Shown here piece after piece: positions 6,953 through 18,063 of a stretch of DNA of 33,092 bases. Origin of the DNA: Cryobacterium fucosi (lineage in GTDB: Bacteria > Actinomycetota > Actinomycetes > Actinomycetales > Microbacteriaceae). The notes beneath the pieces are model-generated. The model saw only the letters and a program-made list of their open reading frames with translations. It did no database searches and had not been told where the DNA came from. The stretch is from contig NZ_SOHH01000049.1 in the NCBI RefSeq assembly GCF_004403515.1, positions 562 through 33,653 on the forward strand, read 5' to 3'. The position numbers and the translations under genes are program-made. Position 1 is the stretch's first letter. Each line of letters starts with the position of its first letter.

Positions 6953-9346
6953 ATGGTCGCGGGCGAGGAGCTTCCCGGTCTCACCGGCACGGAGGTGGCC
7001 CAGCGACTGGCCGACGGCCGCGGCAACGATGCGCCGCAGCCGACCTCGCGCACCGTGGCAGACATCCTGCGGGAAAACGTGTTCACCCTGTTCAACGCGA
7101 TCCTCACGGTCTGTTTCGCGGCCGTGCTGCTCCTCGGCGACCTGCGCGACGGGCTGTTCTACGGGGTTGTCGTCGCGAATGCGTTGATCGGGATCGTGCA
7201 GGAGGTGCGCGCCAAGGTCGTGCTCGACAAGCTGGCGCTCCTGTCCGCGCCGGAGGTCGCGGTCAAGCGCGACGGGCTGCGTCACATCGTGCCGCTCGCC
7301 GGGGTCGTCCTGGACGACATCCTCGTGCTGCGGCCGGGCGACCAGGTGCCCGCCGACGCCCGGGTCCTGGCCGGGGACGACCTCGTCGTCGACGAGGCCA
7401 TGCTCACGGGGGAGTCCGAGCCGCAGGTCAAGGTGGCGGGGGACCCGCTGCTGTCCGGCTCGCATGTGGTGGGAGGGTCCGGCTACGCGGTCGTCACCGC
7501 GGTCGGAGCGGCGTCCTACGCGAACAGGCTGACCGCCGAGATCAAGCGGCATTCCCTCGTGCGCTCCGAGCTGCGGGCGGCGACCAACCGCATCCTTGTG
7601 GTGTTGTCCTGGATCCTCGGGCCCGTCATCCTGATCACGCTGCTCGGCCGGGTCTCGACCTACGGCGGGATCGCCGCCCTCGCCGACTTCAGCGACGGAG
7701 ACTGGCGCGCCGCCCTCCGCGACGCGGTGGCCAGCGTCGTCGGCATGATCCCGGAAGGGCTCGTGCTGCTGATCAGCCTCGCCTTCGGGGTTGCCGCGAT
7801 CCAGCTGGCCAGGCACAAGGTGCTGATCGAGGAACTGGCGGCAGTGGAGGTGCTTGCCCGCGTCGACGTGCTCTGCCTCGACAAGACCGGCACGCTCACC
7901 AGCGGCGAGCTTGTCTTCGACCGGCTCGTCCTCGACCCGCAGGTCGCGTTCGACCCGACGCTCGAAGCGGGGGCGAGCCGGGCCCTCGGTGCCTTCGGGG
8001 CCGACGACGCCGCAAACCTCACCGCCCGGGTGCTCGGCGGCCACTTCTCCGTCGGCGGGGCCACGGTGCGATCCCGGCTGCCGTTCGGCTCGGCCCGGAA
8101 ATACAGCGGCGTCGCACTCGAGCATGCGGGGGAACCGTCCGCATGGCTCCTGGGGGCGCCGGAGCGGCTCCTCGCGGGGCACCCGGACCGCCTGGCCGCG
8201 GCCAACGACATCGCCGCGGCCGGCCAGCGCACCCTCGCCCTGGTCAGGCTGGCCGGCGACCTGGCGACGGACGCGGCCGCCGACCCGACCGACCAGGACC
8301 TCACCCCGGCGGCCCTCGTGGTGTTCCGCGAATCGGTGCGCCCGCACGCCGCGGAGACCCTCCGCTACTTCGCGGGGCAGGGGGTGCGCGTGATCGTGAT
8401 GTCCGGGGACAACCCCGTCACGGTCGCGGCCCTCGCCCGCGAGCTCGGCCTCGCAGGGGAGACGGTGAACGCGGCGGGCCTCGCCGATGACGCGGCCCTC
8501 GCGGCGGCCCTCGGCTCGGCGAGCCTGTTCGGACGGGTGAGCCCCGAGCAGAAACGGAAGGCGGTGGCCATCCTCCAGGCGGAGGGGCGCACCGTCGCGA
8601 TGACCGGCGACGGAGTCAACGACGCCATGGCGATCAAGGACGCCGACCTCGGAATCGCCATGGGTGCTGCGACCCCCGCCACCAAGGCCGCATCCCGGCT
8701 GGTGCTGCTCGACAACCGGTTCGACCGGCTGCCGGAGGTGCTCGCCCTCGGCCGCCGGGTGATCGCCAACGTCGAGCGGGTGGCGAACCTGTTCCTGTCG
8801 AAGACGGTCTACGGCATCCTGATCGCCCTGGCGATGGCCGCCCTGGCGTTGCCGTTCCCGTTCCTGCCGCGCCAGCTGACCCTGGTGTCCGCCCTCGCGA
8901 TCGGGATCCCGTCGTTCGTGCTGGCCCTCGCCCCGAACCGGCGCATCTACACGCCCGGTGTGCTGCGCCGGATCATCCGGTACGCCGTGCCTACCGGAAT
9001 GATCGCCGCCGCGACCGTGCTCGCGGCCTTCCTCCCGCTCTTCCACCGGATCCCGCTCAACGAGGCCCGGAGCGTCACCACGGTCGCCCTGTTCGTCGTC
9101 TCGCTGGCGATCCTGGCCGCGCTGGCCCGGCCGCTCACCGGGCCGCGGCTGGCGCTTGTCCTGTCCATGGCCGCGGCCATGGTCCTCGCCTGCACCGTGC
9201 CGTCCGGCCGGGTGTTCTTCGCCATCGCGGTGTCGCCGAACCTCGCGCTGGCCTACGGTATCGCGGTCGGCCTGTTGGGCGCGGCCGGCATCGAGCTGAT
9301 GTACCGGTTCGCGAGGCGCCGCGGCCTGATCTTCGACCGCGAATAG
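6953..9346 (+). CDS. P-type cation-transporting ATPase, CtpE-like
   Basis: The product has 797 residues from the ATG at 6953. The actuator loop LTGES is at about 151-155, the phosphorylation motif DKTGTLT starts at Asp310, and the hinge motif TGDGVNDAMA is at about 551-560. Hydrophobic helices flank these domains, including a helix with the ion-site type sequence VVGMIPEGLVLL. The N-terminal GLTGTEVAQRLADGRGN and the closely spaced opening helices (VFTLFNAILTV) match mycobacterial CtpE, a Ca2+-uptake ATPase, better than heavy-metal pumps; there is no CxxC metal-binding domain. Substrate Ca2+ is therefore inferred from similarity only. It starts 4 nt after the DUF3159 stop. Confidence 0.88.
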   Translation: MVAGEELPGLTGTEVAQRLADGRGNDAPQPTSRTVADILRENVFTLFNAILTVCFAAVLLLGDLRDGLFYGVVVANALIGIVQEVRAKVVLDKLALLSAPEVAVKRDGLRHIVPLAGVVLDDILVLRPGDQVPADARVLAGDDLVVDEAMLTGESEPQVKVAGDPLLSGSHVVGGSGYAVVTAVGAASYANRLTAEIKRHSLVRSELRAATNRILVVLSWILGPVILITLLGRVSTYGGIAALADFSDGDWRAALRDAVASVVGMIPEGLVLLISLAFGVAAIQLARHKVLIEELAAVEVLARVDVLCLDKTGTLTSGELVFDRLVLDPQVAFDPTLEAGASRALGAFGADDAANLTARVLGGHFSVGGATVRSRLPFGSARKYSGVALEHAGEPSAWLLGAPERLLAGHPDRLAAANDIAAAGQRTLALVRLAGDLATDAAADPTDQDLTPAALVVFRESVRPHAAETLRYFAGQGVRVIVMSGDNPVTVAALARELGLAGETVNAAGLADDAALAAALGSASLFGRVSPEQKRKAVAILQAEGRTVAMTGDGVNDAMAIKDADLGIAMGAATPATKAASRLVLLDNRFDRLPEVLALGRRVIANVERVANLFLSKTVYGILIALAMAALALPFPFLPRQLTLVSALAIGIPSFVLALAPNRRIYTPGVLRRIIRYAVPTGMIAAATVLAAFLPLFHRIPLNEARSVTTVALFVVSLAILAALARPLTGPRLALVLSMAAAMVLACTVPSGRVFFAIAVSPNLALAYGIAVGLLGAAGIELMYRFARRRGLIFDRE

Positions 9347-9392
9347 TTCGGGAAATACCGCCCGGAATGCGGCCGTGCCTTCGTCTCCGCGC

Positions 9393-9416
9393 TAGAGTTA
9401 TCTCTATGTCAAGATA
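9393..9416 (+). promoter_or_regulatory. Putative acnA promoter -10 with an overlapping imperfect palindrome
   Basis: TAGAGT (9393-9398) could serve as -10. It is followed at once by TATCT-n8-AGATA (9399-9416), an interrupted inverted repeat of operator type. If used, this promoter gives acnA a leader of about 145 nt. Neither the promoter nor a regulator is established. Confidence 0.35.
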
Positions 9417-9455
9417 GTTTGGCGGACAGTATCGATCGGGTGCCGTGCCCGCTGG

Positions 9456-9470
9456 TTAGGTTACCCTTGC
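9456..9470 (+). promoter_or_regulatory. Half-site resembling a DtxR/IdeR iron box
   Basis: TTAGGTTA at 9456-9463 equals one half of the DtxR/IdeR consensus (TTAGGTTAG...), but the second half is poorly conserved. TAGGTT and TACCCT within it could also be -10 elements. It lies about 85 nt upstream of the gene for aconitase, an iron-sulfur enzyme. Confidence 0.2.
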
Positions 9471-9549
9471 TGGCAGGGGCAGGCGTCCGGTCGTCAGGAT
9501 TGAGGATTGCGGACGGTTTCCCGTCGGTTTCCACGAAGGAGAGGGCAAC

Positions 9550-12390
<2,841 letters not shown>

Positions 12391-12409
12391 CAACTCCCGG
12401 CCGGCTCCC

Positions 12410-12454
12410 AAACCGGCGCGTAGACTCGGTCTGACCGAATCTGCGCGCCGGTTT
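12410..12454 (+). terminator. Hairpin with 21-bp arms after acnA
   Basis: Arms 12410-12430 and 12434-12454 are complementary at 19 of 21 positions (one G-T wobble, one C-A mismatch) around a 3-nt loop. The outer 11 bp (AAACCGGCGCG with CGCGCCGGTTT) are perfect. The stem starts 19 nt after the acnA stop and ends in TTTCATT, so it probably stops acnA transcription or protects its 3' end. It contains TAGACT (12421-12426), a possible dxs -10. Confidence 0.75.
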
Positions 12455-12489
12455 CATTCGGCGCCTGGCCAACGTGAAAGGTGTTCCTG

Positions 12490-14445
12490 ATGGGTCTTCT
12501 GGAGACAATTTCCGGTCCCCGCGATCTCGATGGTCTCTCGAACCAGCAACTCATCGAGCTCGCCGCCGAAATGCGGGGCTTCCTGGTCCACGAGGTCGCG
12601 AAGACCGGCGGGCACCTCGGACCCAACCTCGGCGTCGTCGAGATGACGATCGCCATCCACCGGGTCTTCGAATCGCCGCGCGACGCCATCGTGTTCGACA
12701 CGGGCCACCAGACCTACGTGCACAAGCTGCTCACCGGGCGGCAGGACTTCAGCAGGCTGCGGCAGCGCGGCGGCCTTGCGGGCTACCCGCAGCGTTCCGA
12801 GTCGGTGCACGACATCGTCGAAAGCTCCCACGCCTCCAGTTCGCTCTCCTGGGCAGACGGGATCTCCCGCGCCTTCGAGATGACCGGGCAGAGCGACCGC
12901 CACGTTATCGCCGTCGTCGGCGACGGCTCCCTCACCGGCGGAATGACCTGGGAGGCCCTCAACAACATCAGCGATGACAACACCCGTCGCCTGATCATCG
13001 TCGTGAACGACAACGGCCGCTCCTACGCGCCCACGATCGGCGGCATGGCCCGGTTCCTCAACACCGTGCGTACCCGGAAGAGTTACCGGACGGCGTACCT
13101 GACCAGCCGTCAGGCATTCGACCACATGGGTGCCCCCGCGCGGGCGTTCTTCCGCGGCGTGCGCGGCGGGTTGCACGGCTTCCTCGCCCGGGTCTCCAAC
13201 AACGAGGCGCTCTACTCGAACCTGGACATCAAGTACATCGGACCGGTCGACGGACACGACATGGTCGCCATGCTCGAGGCGCTTCGCCAGGCCAAGGGCT
13301 ATGGCGCCCCGGTGATCGTGCACACGATCACCCAGAAGGGCAAGGGCTACGACCCGGCCATGCGGGATGAGGCCGACCAGTTCCACGCCGTCGGCCAGAT
13401 CGACCCGGAGACCGGCGAATCGATCGAGTCGGCCGGCGCGCCGTCGTGGACGTCCGTCTTCGCCGACGAGCTGCTCCGCCTCGCCACCCTCGACGAGCGG
13501 ATCGTCGGCATCACCGCCGCGATGCTCCGCCCCACCGGACTTCACAAGATGGCCGAGCGGTTCCCCGACCGCGTCCACGACGTGGGGATCGCCGAGCAGC
13601 ACGCCGTGACGAGCGCGGCCGGCCTCGCCTTCGGCGGCCTGCACCCCGTCGTCGCGCTCTACGCCACCTTCATCAACCGCGCCTTCGACCAGGTGCTGAT
13701 GGATGTCGCCCTGCACAAGGCCGGCGTCACCTTCGTCCTCGACCGGGCCGGGGTCACCGGTCCGGACGGCCCGAGCCACCACGGGATATGGGACCTCGCC
13801 ATCCTGCAGGTCGTGCCGGGCATCCGTCTCGCCGCGCCCCGGGACTCGGTCCGGCTGCGCGAGGAGCTCGAAGAGGCCGTCAAGGTCGACGACGGGCCGA
13901 CCGTGCTGCGCTTCCCGAAGGGCAGCACCGGTGTCGAGTTCGACGCCATCCGCCGTCTCGAAGACGGGGTGGACGTGCTGCTGGAGTCCAGCCAGCAGGA
14001 CGTGCTCATCGTCACGGTCGGACCGATGGCCGGGATGGGCCTCGACGTGGCACAGCGCCTCGCCGCGCAGGGGATCGGCGCCACCGTGGTCGACCCGCGC
14101 TGGGTTGTGCCGGTGCCGAAGAGCATCATCGCGCTGGCGGCCGAGCACCGGATCGTCGTCACGATCGAGGACGGCATCCGGGTCGGCGGCATCGGCACCC
14201 GGATCCGGCAGGACCTGCGCGAGGCCGGCGTGGACACCGCCGTGACCGAGCTGGGCCTGCCCGACGAGTTCCTCGACCACGGCACCCGGGCGGAGATCCT
14301 CGAGCGGGTGGGCCTGACGCCGCAGCACATCGCCCGCGACGTGGTCGCGATGGTCCTCGGCAGCAAGATCCCGCACGCCCGGCCGCTGCCCGCCGGCCAG
14401 GCCGACACCGGATCGATCACGGTCAACCGCGCCCACAAAGACTGA
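12490..14445 (+). CDS. dxs: 1-deoxy-D-xylulose-5-phosphate synthase
   Basis: The product has 651 residues from the ATG at 12490; AAAGGTG about 8 nt upstream supports this start over the GTG 9 bases earlier. It condenses pyruvate and glyceraldehyde-3-phosphate, the first step of the MEP isoprenoid pathway. Visible motifs are GHLGPNLGVVE, VFDTGHQTYVHKLLTGR with the active-site His, the thiamine diphosphate motif GDGSLTGGMTWEALNN from residue 144, IGPVDGHD, and DVGIAEQHAVT with the catalytic Glu at about 369. Length is normal. It lies downstream of acnA but behind a strong hairpin, so it probably has its own promoter. It converges on the dehydrogenase gene through a repeat region. Confidence 0.97.
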   Translation: MGLLETISGPRDLDGLSNQQLIELAAEMRGFLVHEVAKTGGHLGPNLGVVEMTIAIHRVFESPRDAIVFDTGHQTYVHKLLTGRQDFSRLRQRGGLAGYPQRSESVHDIVESSHASSSLSWADGISRAFEMTGQSDRHVIAVVGDGSLTGGMTWEALNNISDDNTRRLIIVVNDNGRSYAPTIGGMARFLNTVRTRKSYRTAYLTSRQAFDHMGAPARAFFRGVRGGLHGFLARVSNNEALYSNLDIKYIGPVDGHDMVAMLEALRQAKGYGAPVIVHTITQKGKGYDPAMRDEADQFHAVGQIDPETGESIESAGAPSWTSVFADELLRLATLDERIVGITAAMLRPTGLHKMAERFPDRVHDVGIAEQHAVTSAAGLAFGGLHPVVALYATFINRAFDQVLMDVALHKAGVTFVLDRAGVTGPDGPSHHGIWDLAILQVVPGIRLAAPRDSVRLREELEEAVKVDDGPTVLRFPKGSTGVEFDAIRRLEDGVDVLLESSQQDVLIVTVGPMAGMGLDVAQRLAAQGIGATVVDPRWVVPVPKSIIALAAEHRIVVTIEDGIRVGGIGTRIRQDLREAGVDTAVTELGLPDEFLDHGTRAEILERVGLTPQHIARDVVAMVLGSKIPHARPLPAGQADTGSITVNRAHKD

Positions 14446-14451
14446 CCTGCC

Positions 14452-14541
14452 CCGGTGGTCGAGCGTGCGCCGGTGGTCGAGTGTGCGCCGGTGGTCGAGT
14501 GTGCGCCGGTGGTCGAGTGTGCGCCGGTGGTCGAGCGTGGG
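14452..14541. repeat. 18-bp tandem repeat, five copies
   Basis: Five direct copies of CCGGTGGTCGAGYGTGCG lie head to tail at 14452, 14470, 14488, 14506 and 14524. They differ only at the CGT/TGT position and in the last unit (GGG end). Each unit begins like the left arm of the hairpin that follows. They lie between the convergent dxs and hydroxyacyl-CoA dehydrogenase genes and encode nothing. Confidence 0.9.
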
Positions 14542-14590
14542 CCGGTGGTCGAGCTTGTCGAGACCTGATCTCGACAAGCTCGATCACCGG
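14542..14590. terminator. 22-bp-arm hairpin between convergent dxs and dehydrogenase genes
   Basis: Arms 14542-14563 and 14569-14590 match at 21 of 22 positions around a 5-nt loop (CCTGA). The arm contains GGTCGAGCTTGTCGAGA, a repeat type related to 91-180. There is no T-tract, but its place between two converging genes suits a bidirectional terminator or an RNA-end stabiliser. A third, partial copy (GGTGGTGCTCGATCACC) follows at about 14589-14605. Confidence 0.75.
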
Positions 14591-14621
14591 TGGTGCTCGA
14601 TCACCGCGAGCCGGTTTCGGG

Positions 14622-16784
14622 CTATTCGGCCGCGTTGGCCAGGGCCGGCACGGCTCCGACGCCGCGGATCGGAGGCGTGTGGAACGTGCCGCCGAAGACC
14701 CGCTCGCTCGCGCCGACCCGGTCGAGGTACGGTGTGACCCCGCCCATCTGGAACGGGTAGCCCGCTCCGAGGATCATGCACAGGTCGATGTCCTCCGCCG
14801 CGTGCACGACGTCGTCGTCCAGCATCCGCTTGATCTCGTCGGCGAGTCCGTCCTCGAAGCGGCGCTGGAGCGCCGTCGCCGTCATCGGGGTGGTGCCCCC
14901 GGCGACGATCTTCAGGGCACCCTTGTCGTACCCCTTGATCTTGCCCTTTGCGTCGCGCTCGAGAAGCTTGCCGTGTTCGGCGAGCTTGTGCAGGTTCTCG
15001 CTCTCGAAGAACCGGTCGGGGAACGCGGCGTGGTGCGTGTCCAGCACGTGCGCTCCCACCTTGAGGCCGACGAGTTCGAGGAGTTCGAACGGTGTCATCG
15101 GGAGTCCGAACGGGGCGATCGCCTCGGAGACGACGTCGAACGGGGTGCCGGTGTCCACGGCGTGCATCGCCTCGCCGAGTACCTTGGCGAGAATCCGGTT
15201 GACGACGAAGCCCGGGGTGTCCCGGGTGATCACCGCGTTCTTCTTCAGCTTGCCTGCGACGACCATGGCCGTTGACAGGGTGACGTCGTTGGTCTGCGGG
15301 GTGTTCACCACCTCGATCAGGGGCATGACGGCGACGGGGTTGAAGAAGTGGAAGCCGACCAGCCGTTCCGGATGGGCGAGCTTCGCACCGATCTGTTCGA
15401 CCGACAGCGACGACGTGTTCGTGGCAAGGATGGCATCGGGGGCGATGTGCTTCTCGATTTCGGCGAAGACGTCCTGTTTGACGCCCAGCTCCTCGAAGAC
15501 GGCCTCGATCACCCAGTCGGCGTCGGCGAACTGCGCCTTGTCCGTGGTGCCCGTGACCAGCGCGCGGAGCCGGTTCGCCTCGTCAGAGGTGATGCGCTTC
15601 CTGGTCTCCAGGGCGAGGATCTCGGCGTGGATGTACGCGACGCCCTTATCCACCCGTGCCTGGTCGAGGTCGGTGATGACAACCGGCACGCGCAGCCGCC
15701 GCACGAACAGCAGGGCGAACTGGCTGGCCATCAGCCCGGCGCCGATCACACCGACCTTCGTGATGGGACGGGCCAGCGCCTTCTCCGGGGCGCCCGCCGG
15801 CCGTTTGGCCCGCTTCTGCACGAGGTTGAACGCGTAGATGCTCGCCTGCAGCTGGTCGCCGGAGATGAGGCCGGCCAGCGAGTCGTCCTCGCGTTCGAAC
15901 CCTTCCTGGCGGCTGCCGCTCTTCGCGGCCTTCAGCAGGTCGAGTGCGACGTAGGGTGACGTGGCGATGGTTCCGATCCGGCTTTCGAGCATCCGGCGGG
16001 CGATTCCGACGGCGACGTCCCATTTCACGAGCCGTTCGATCTTGCCCGGCACGTTCGGCCTGGCCACGGTCTCGGTCCCGGCGATGACCCGGTCGGCCCA
16101 CCTGATGGAGCTCTCCAGGAACGTCGCCGAGGCGAACACGACGTCCGCGATGCCGAGTTCGAGGGCGCCCGAGGCCTTGAGCACCCGGTTTTTGAGCGGG
16201 TTCTCGATGATCACCGTGAGTGCGTTCTCGATTCCGACCAGGTTGGGCAGGAGGTAGGAGCCACCCCAGCCCGGGATCAGCCCGAGGGACACCTCCGGCA
16301 GCGCGATCGCCGGCACGGAAGCGTCGACGGTGCGGTAGTCGGCATTCAGGGCGATCTCGAGCCCGCCGCCGAGCGCGAGCCCGTTGATGAAGACGAAGGA
16401 GGGCACGCCCAGCTCGGACTGTTTGCCGAGGGCGTGGTGCCCGAGCTGGGCCAGGAGCTTGCCGGTGGCAAGGGACGGGATCTCGCTGACCTTGCTCAGG
16501 TCGGCGCCCGCAGCGAGAATGAACGGCTTGCCGGTGACGGCAACGCCGTGGATATCCCCACGCGCCGCCCGCAACTTCAGGGCATCCATGGTGGCCGCGA
16601 ATTCGAGCAGCGTGACCGGGCCGAGGGTGTTCGGGCGGGTGTGGTCCCGCCCGTTGTCGAGCGTGACCAGGGCGAGGACGCGGCCCTGGGAGAGCGGGAC
16701 ATCCCGAACGAAGGAATGCGTGACGACCTCGTCGGCGGACAGGGCCACGAGCGGGGAGAAATCGAGTGCGGAGTAGTCGCTCAT
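14622..16784 (-). CDS. fadB: Fatty acid oxidation multifunctional enzyme: enoyl-CoA hydratase / 3-hydroxyacyl-CoA dehydrogenase
   Basis: The product has 720 residues from the ATG at 16784. Residues about 30-240 form an enoyl-CoA hydratase/isomerase (crotonase) domain with AVTGKPFILAAGADLS and FINGLALGGGLEIALNADYR, the oxyanion-hole region. From about residue 343, KVGVIGAGLMASQFA opens the NAD-binding fold of 3-hydroxyacyl-CoA dehydrogenase, followed by NTSSLSVEQIGA, HFFNPVAVMPLIEVV with the catalytic His, and TPGFVVNRIL. A C-terminal dehydrogenase domain completes the enzyme. It catalyses hydration and oxidation steps of fatty-acid beta-oxidation and would partner the thiolase encoded 3 nt upstream. 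Domain order equals FadB/FadJ. Confidence 0.92.
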   Translation of the reverse strand: MSDYSALDFSPLVALSADEVVTHSFVRDVPLSQGRVLALVTLDNGRDHTRPNTLGPVTLLEFAATMDALKLRAARGDIHGVAVTGKPFILAAGADLSKVSEIPSLATGKLLAQLGHHALGKQSELGVPSFVFINGLALGGGLEIALNADYRTVDASVPAIALPEVSLGLIPGWGGSYLLPNLVGIENALTVIIENPLKNRVLKASGALELGIADVVFASATFLESSIRWADRVIAGTETVARPNVPGKIERLVKWDVAVGIARRMLESRIGTIATSPYVALDLLKAAKSGSRQEGFEREDDSLAGLISGDQLQASIYAFNLVQKRAKRPAGAPEKALARPITKVGVIGAGLMASQFALLFVRRLRVPVVITDLDQARVDKGVAYIHAEILALETRKRITSDEANRLRALVTGTTDKAQFADADWVIEAVFEELGVKQDVFAEIEKHIAPDAILATNTSSLSVEQIGAKLAHPERLVGFHFFNPVAVMPLIEVVNTPQTNDVTLSTAMVVAGKLKKNAVITRDTPGFVVNRILAKVLGEAMHAVDTGTPFDVVSEAIAPFGLPMTPFELLELVGLKVGAHVLDTHHAAFPDRFFESENLHKLAEHGKLLERDAKGKIKGYDKGALKIVAGGTTPMTATALQRRFEDGLADEIKRMLDDDVVHAAEDIDLCMILGAGYPFQMGGVTPYLDRVGASERVFGGTFHTPPIRGVGAVPALANAAE

Positions 16785-16787
16785 CGC

Positions 16788-17987
16788 TTACTTGGCCTTT
16801 CGGTTGAAGTGTGGGTTCTCCCAGATCACGGTGCCGCCCTGGCCGAGGCCGATGCACATGGCGGTAAGGCCGTAGCGCACCTCGGGGTGCTCGCTGAACT
16901 GGCGGGCAAGTTGGTTCATCAGGCGCACACCGGAGGATGCGAGGGGGTGGCCGATCGCGATCGCTCCGCCGTACTCGTTGACCCGCGGGTCGTCGTCGTC
17001 GATGCCGAAGTGGTCCAGGAACGAGATGACCTGCACGGCGAAGGCCTCGTTGAGCTCGAAGAGGCCGATGTCGGTGATGCTGAGGCCCGCCTTGCGCAGG
17101 GCCTTCTCCGTCGACGGCACCGGTCCGAGACCCATGACCTCGGGCTCGACGCCGGCGAAGGCGAAACTGACCAGCTTCATCTTGACCGTGAGGCCTAGTT
17201 CCCTGGCCGCCTTGCCGCTGGCGAGGAGGCAGGCGCTCGCGCCGTCGTTGAGCCCGGAGGCATTGCCTGCCGTGATCCGGCCGAACGGGCGGAACGGGGT
17301 CTTCAGGGTGGCCAGGCCCTCCAGGGTGGTTTCGGGGCGCGGGCCCTCGTCCCTGGTCGCCAGTCCCCAGCCGGCATCGCTGCGGATGGCAACGGGGACG
17401 AGGTCAGGCTGGATCTTCTCGGCGGCGTAGGCCGCGGCGACCTTCTGCTGGCTGCGCAGCGCGAAGCGGTCAGAGCGTTCCTTGGTGTACGAGGGGAAGC
17501 GGTCGTGGATACGCTCGGCGGTGGCACCCATGACGAGTGCATCCTCGCTGACCAGGCGTTCCGCCAGGAACCGCGGGTTGGGGTCGACGCCTGATCCCAT
17601 CGGGTGGCGTCCCATGTGCTCCACGCCGCCGGCGATGGCGAGGTCGTAGGCGCCGAAGCCGATGGCCGCACCCATGGTGGTGACCGCCGTCATGGCGCCG
17701 GCGCACATGCGGTCGATCGCGAAGCCCGGAACCGATTTCGGCAGTCCGGAGAGCAGCGCCGCCGTGCGGCCGAGGGTGAGGCCCTGGTCACCGGTCTGCG
17801 TCGTCGCGGCGATGGCCACGTCGTCGATGCGTTCGCCGGGGACCGACGGGTTGCGTTCCAGCAGGCCGATCATGGCCTTGACCACCAGGTCGTCGGCCCG
17901 GGTGTTCCAGTACATGCCCTTTTCGCCGGCTCTCCCGAACGGGGTGCGAACCCCGTCCACGAAGACGACTTCTGCTCTATCGGCCAC
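16788..17987 (-). CDS. fadA: Acetyl-CoA C-acyltransferase (thiolase)
   Basis: The product has 399 residues from the GTG at 17987, with GGAGG 6 nt upstream; the frame is open further upstream, but family similarity starts here (DRAEVVFVDGVRTPFGRAGE). Catalytic residues are visible: Cys95 in DRMCAGAMTAV, His in AIGHPLASSGVR, and a second Cys in TAMCIGLGQGG. NEAFAVQVISF is the usual thiolase block. It cleaves 3-ketoacyl-CoA to acetyl-CoA in beta-oxidation. The following fadB-type gene starts 3 nt after the stop, so the two form the beta-oxidation complex operon. Confidence 0.95.
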   Translation of the reverse strand: MADRAEVVFVDGVRTPFGRAGEKGMYWNTRADDLVVKAMIGLLERNPSVPGERIDDVAIAATTQTGDQGLTLGRTAALLSGLPKSVPGFAIDRMCAGAMTAVTTMGAAIGFGAYDLAIAGGVEHMGRHPMGSGVDPNPRFLAERLVSEDALVMGATAERIHDRFPSYTKERSDRFALRSQQKVAAAYAAEKIQPDLVPVAIRSDAGWGLATRDEGPRPETTLEGLATLKTPFRPFGRITAGNASGLNDGASACLLASGKAARELGLTVKMKLVSFAFAGVEPEVMGLGPVPSTEKALRKAGLSITDIGLFELNEAFAVQVISFLDHFGIDDDDPRVNEYGGAIAIGHPLASSGVRLMNQLARQFSEHPEVRYGLTAMCIGLGQGGTVIWENPHFNRKAK

Positions 17988-18063
17988 TTTGCCTCCATCA
18001 ATCCAACGGGTGTCGGTCGATCCTAAGGTGACACCCTGGGGCAGAAGAATCGTTGGACGGTTC

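Noticed and set aside
6833-9046. Long open minus-strand frame of 737 codons opposite the P-type ATPase gene
   Set aside because: It is the antisense of a gene with strong third-position GC bias; the translation is rich in Arg, Gly, His and Asp with no recognisable domain.
9421-9549. Riboswitch in the aconitase leader
   Set aside because: No known riboswitch core or stable multi-helix fold could be recognised by eye.
14452-14541. CRISPR-like appearance of regularly spaced short repeats
   Set aside because: Units are contiguous 18-mers without unique spacers and no cas genes are present.
12454-14577. Minus-strand open frame of 707 codons opposite dxs, beginning with LDHRRT repeats
   Set aside because: The repeats are the translated 18-bp DNA array and the rest is antisense of dxs.
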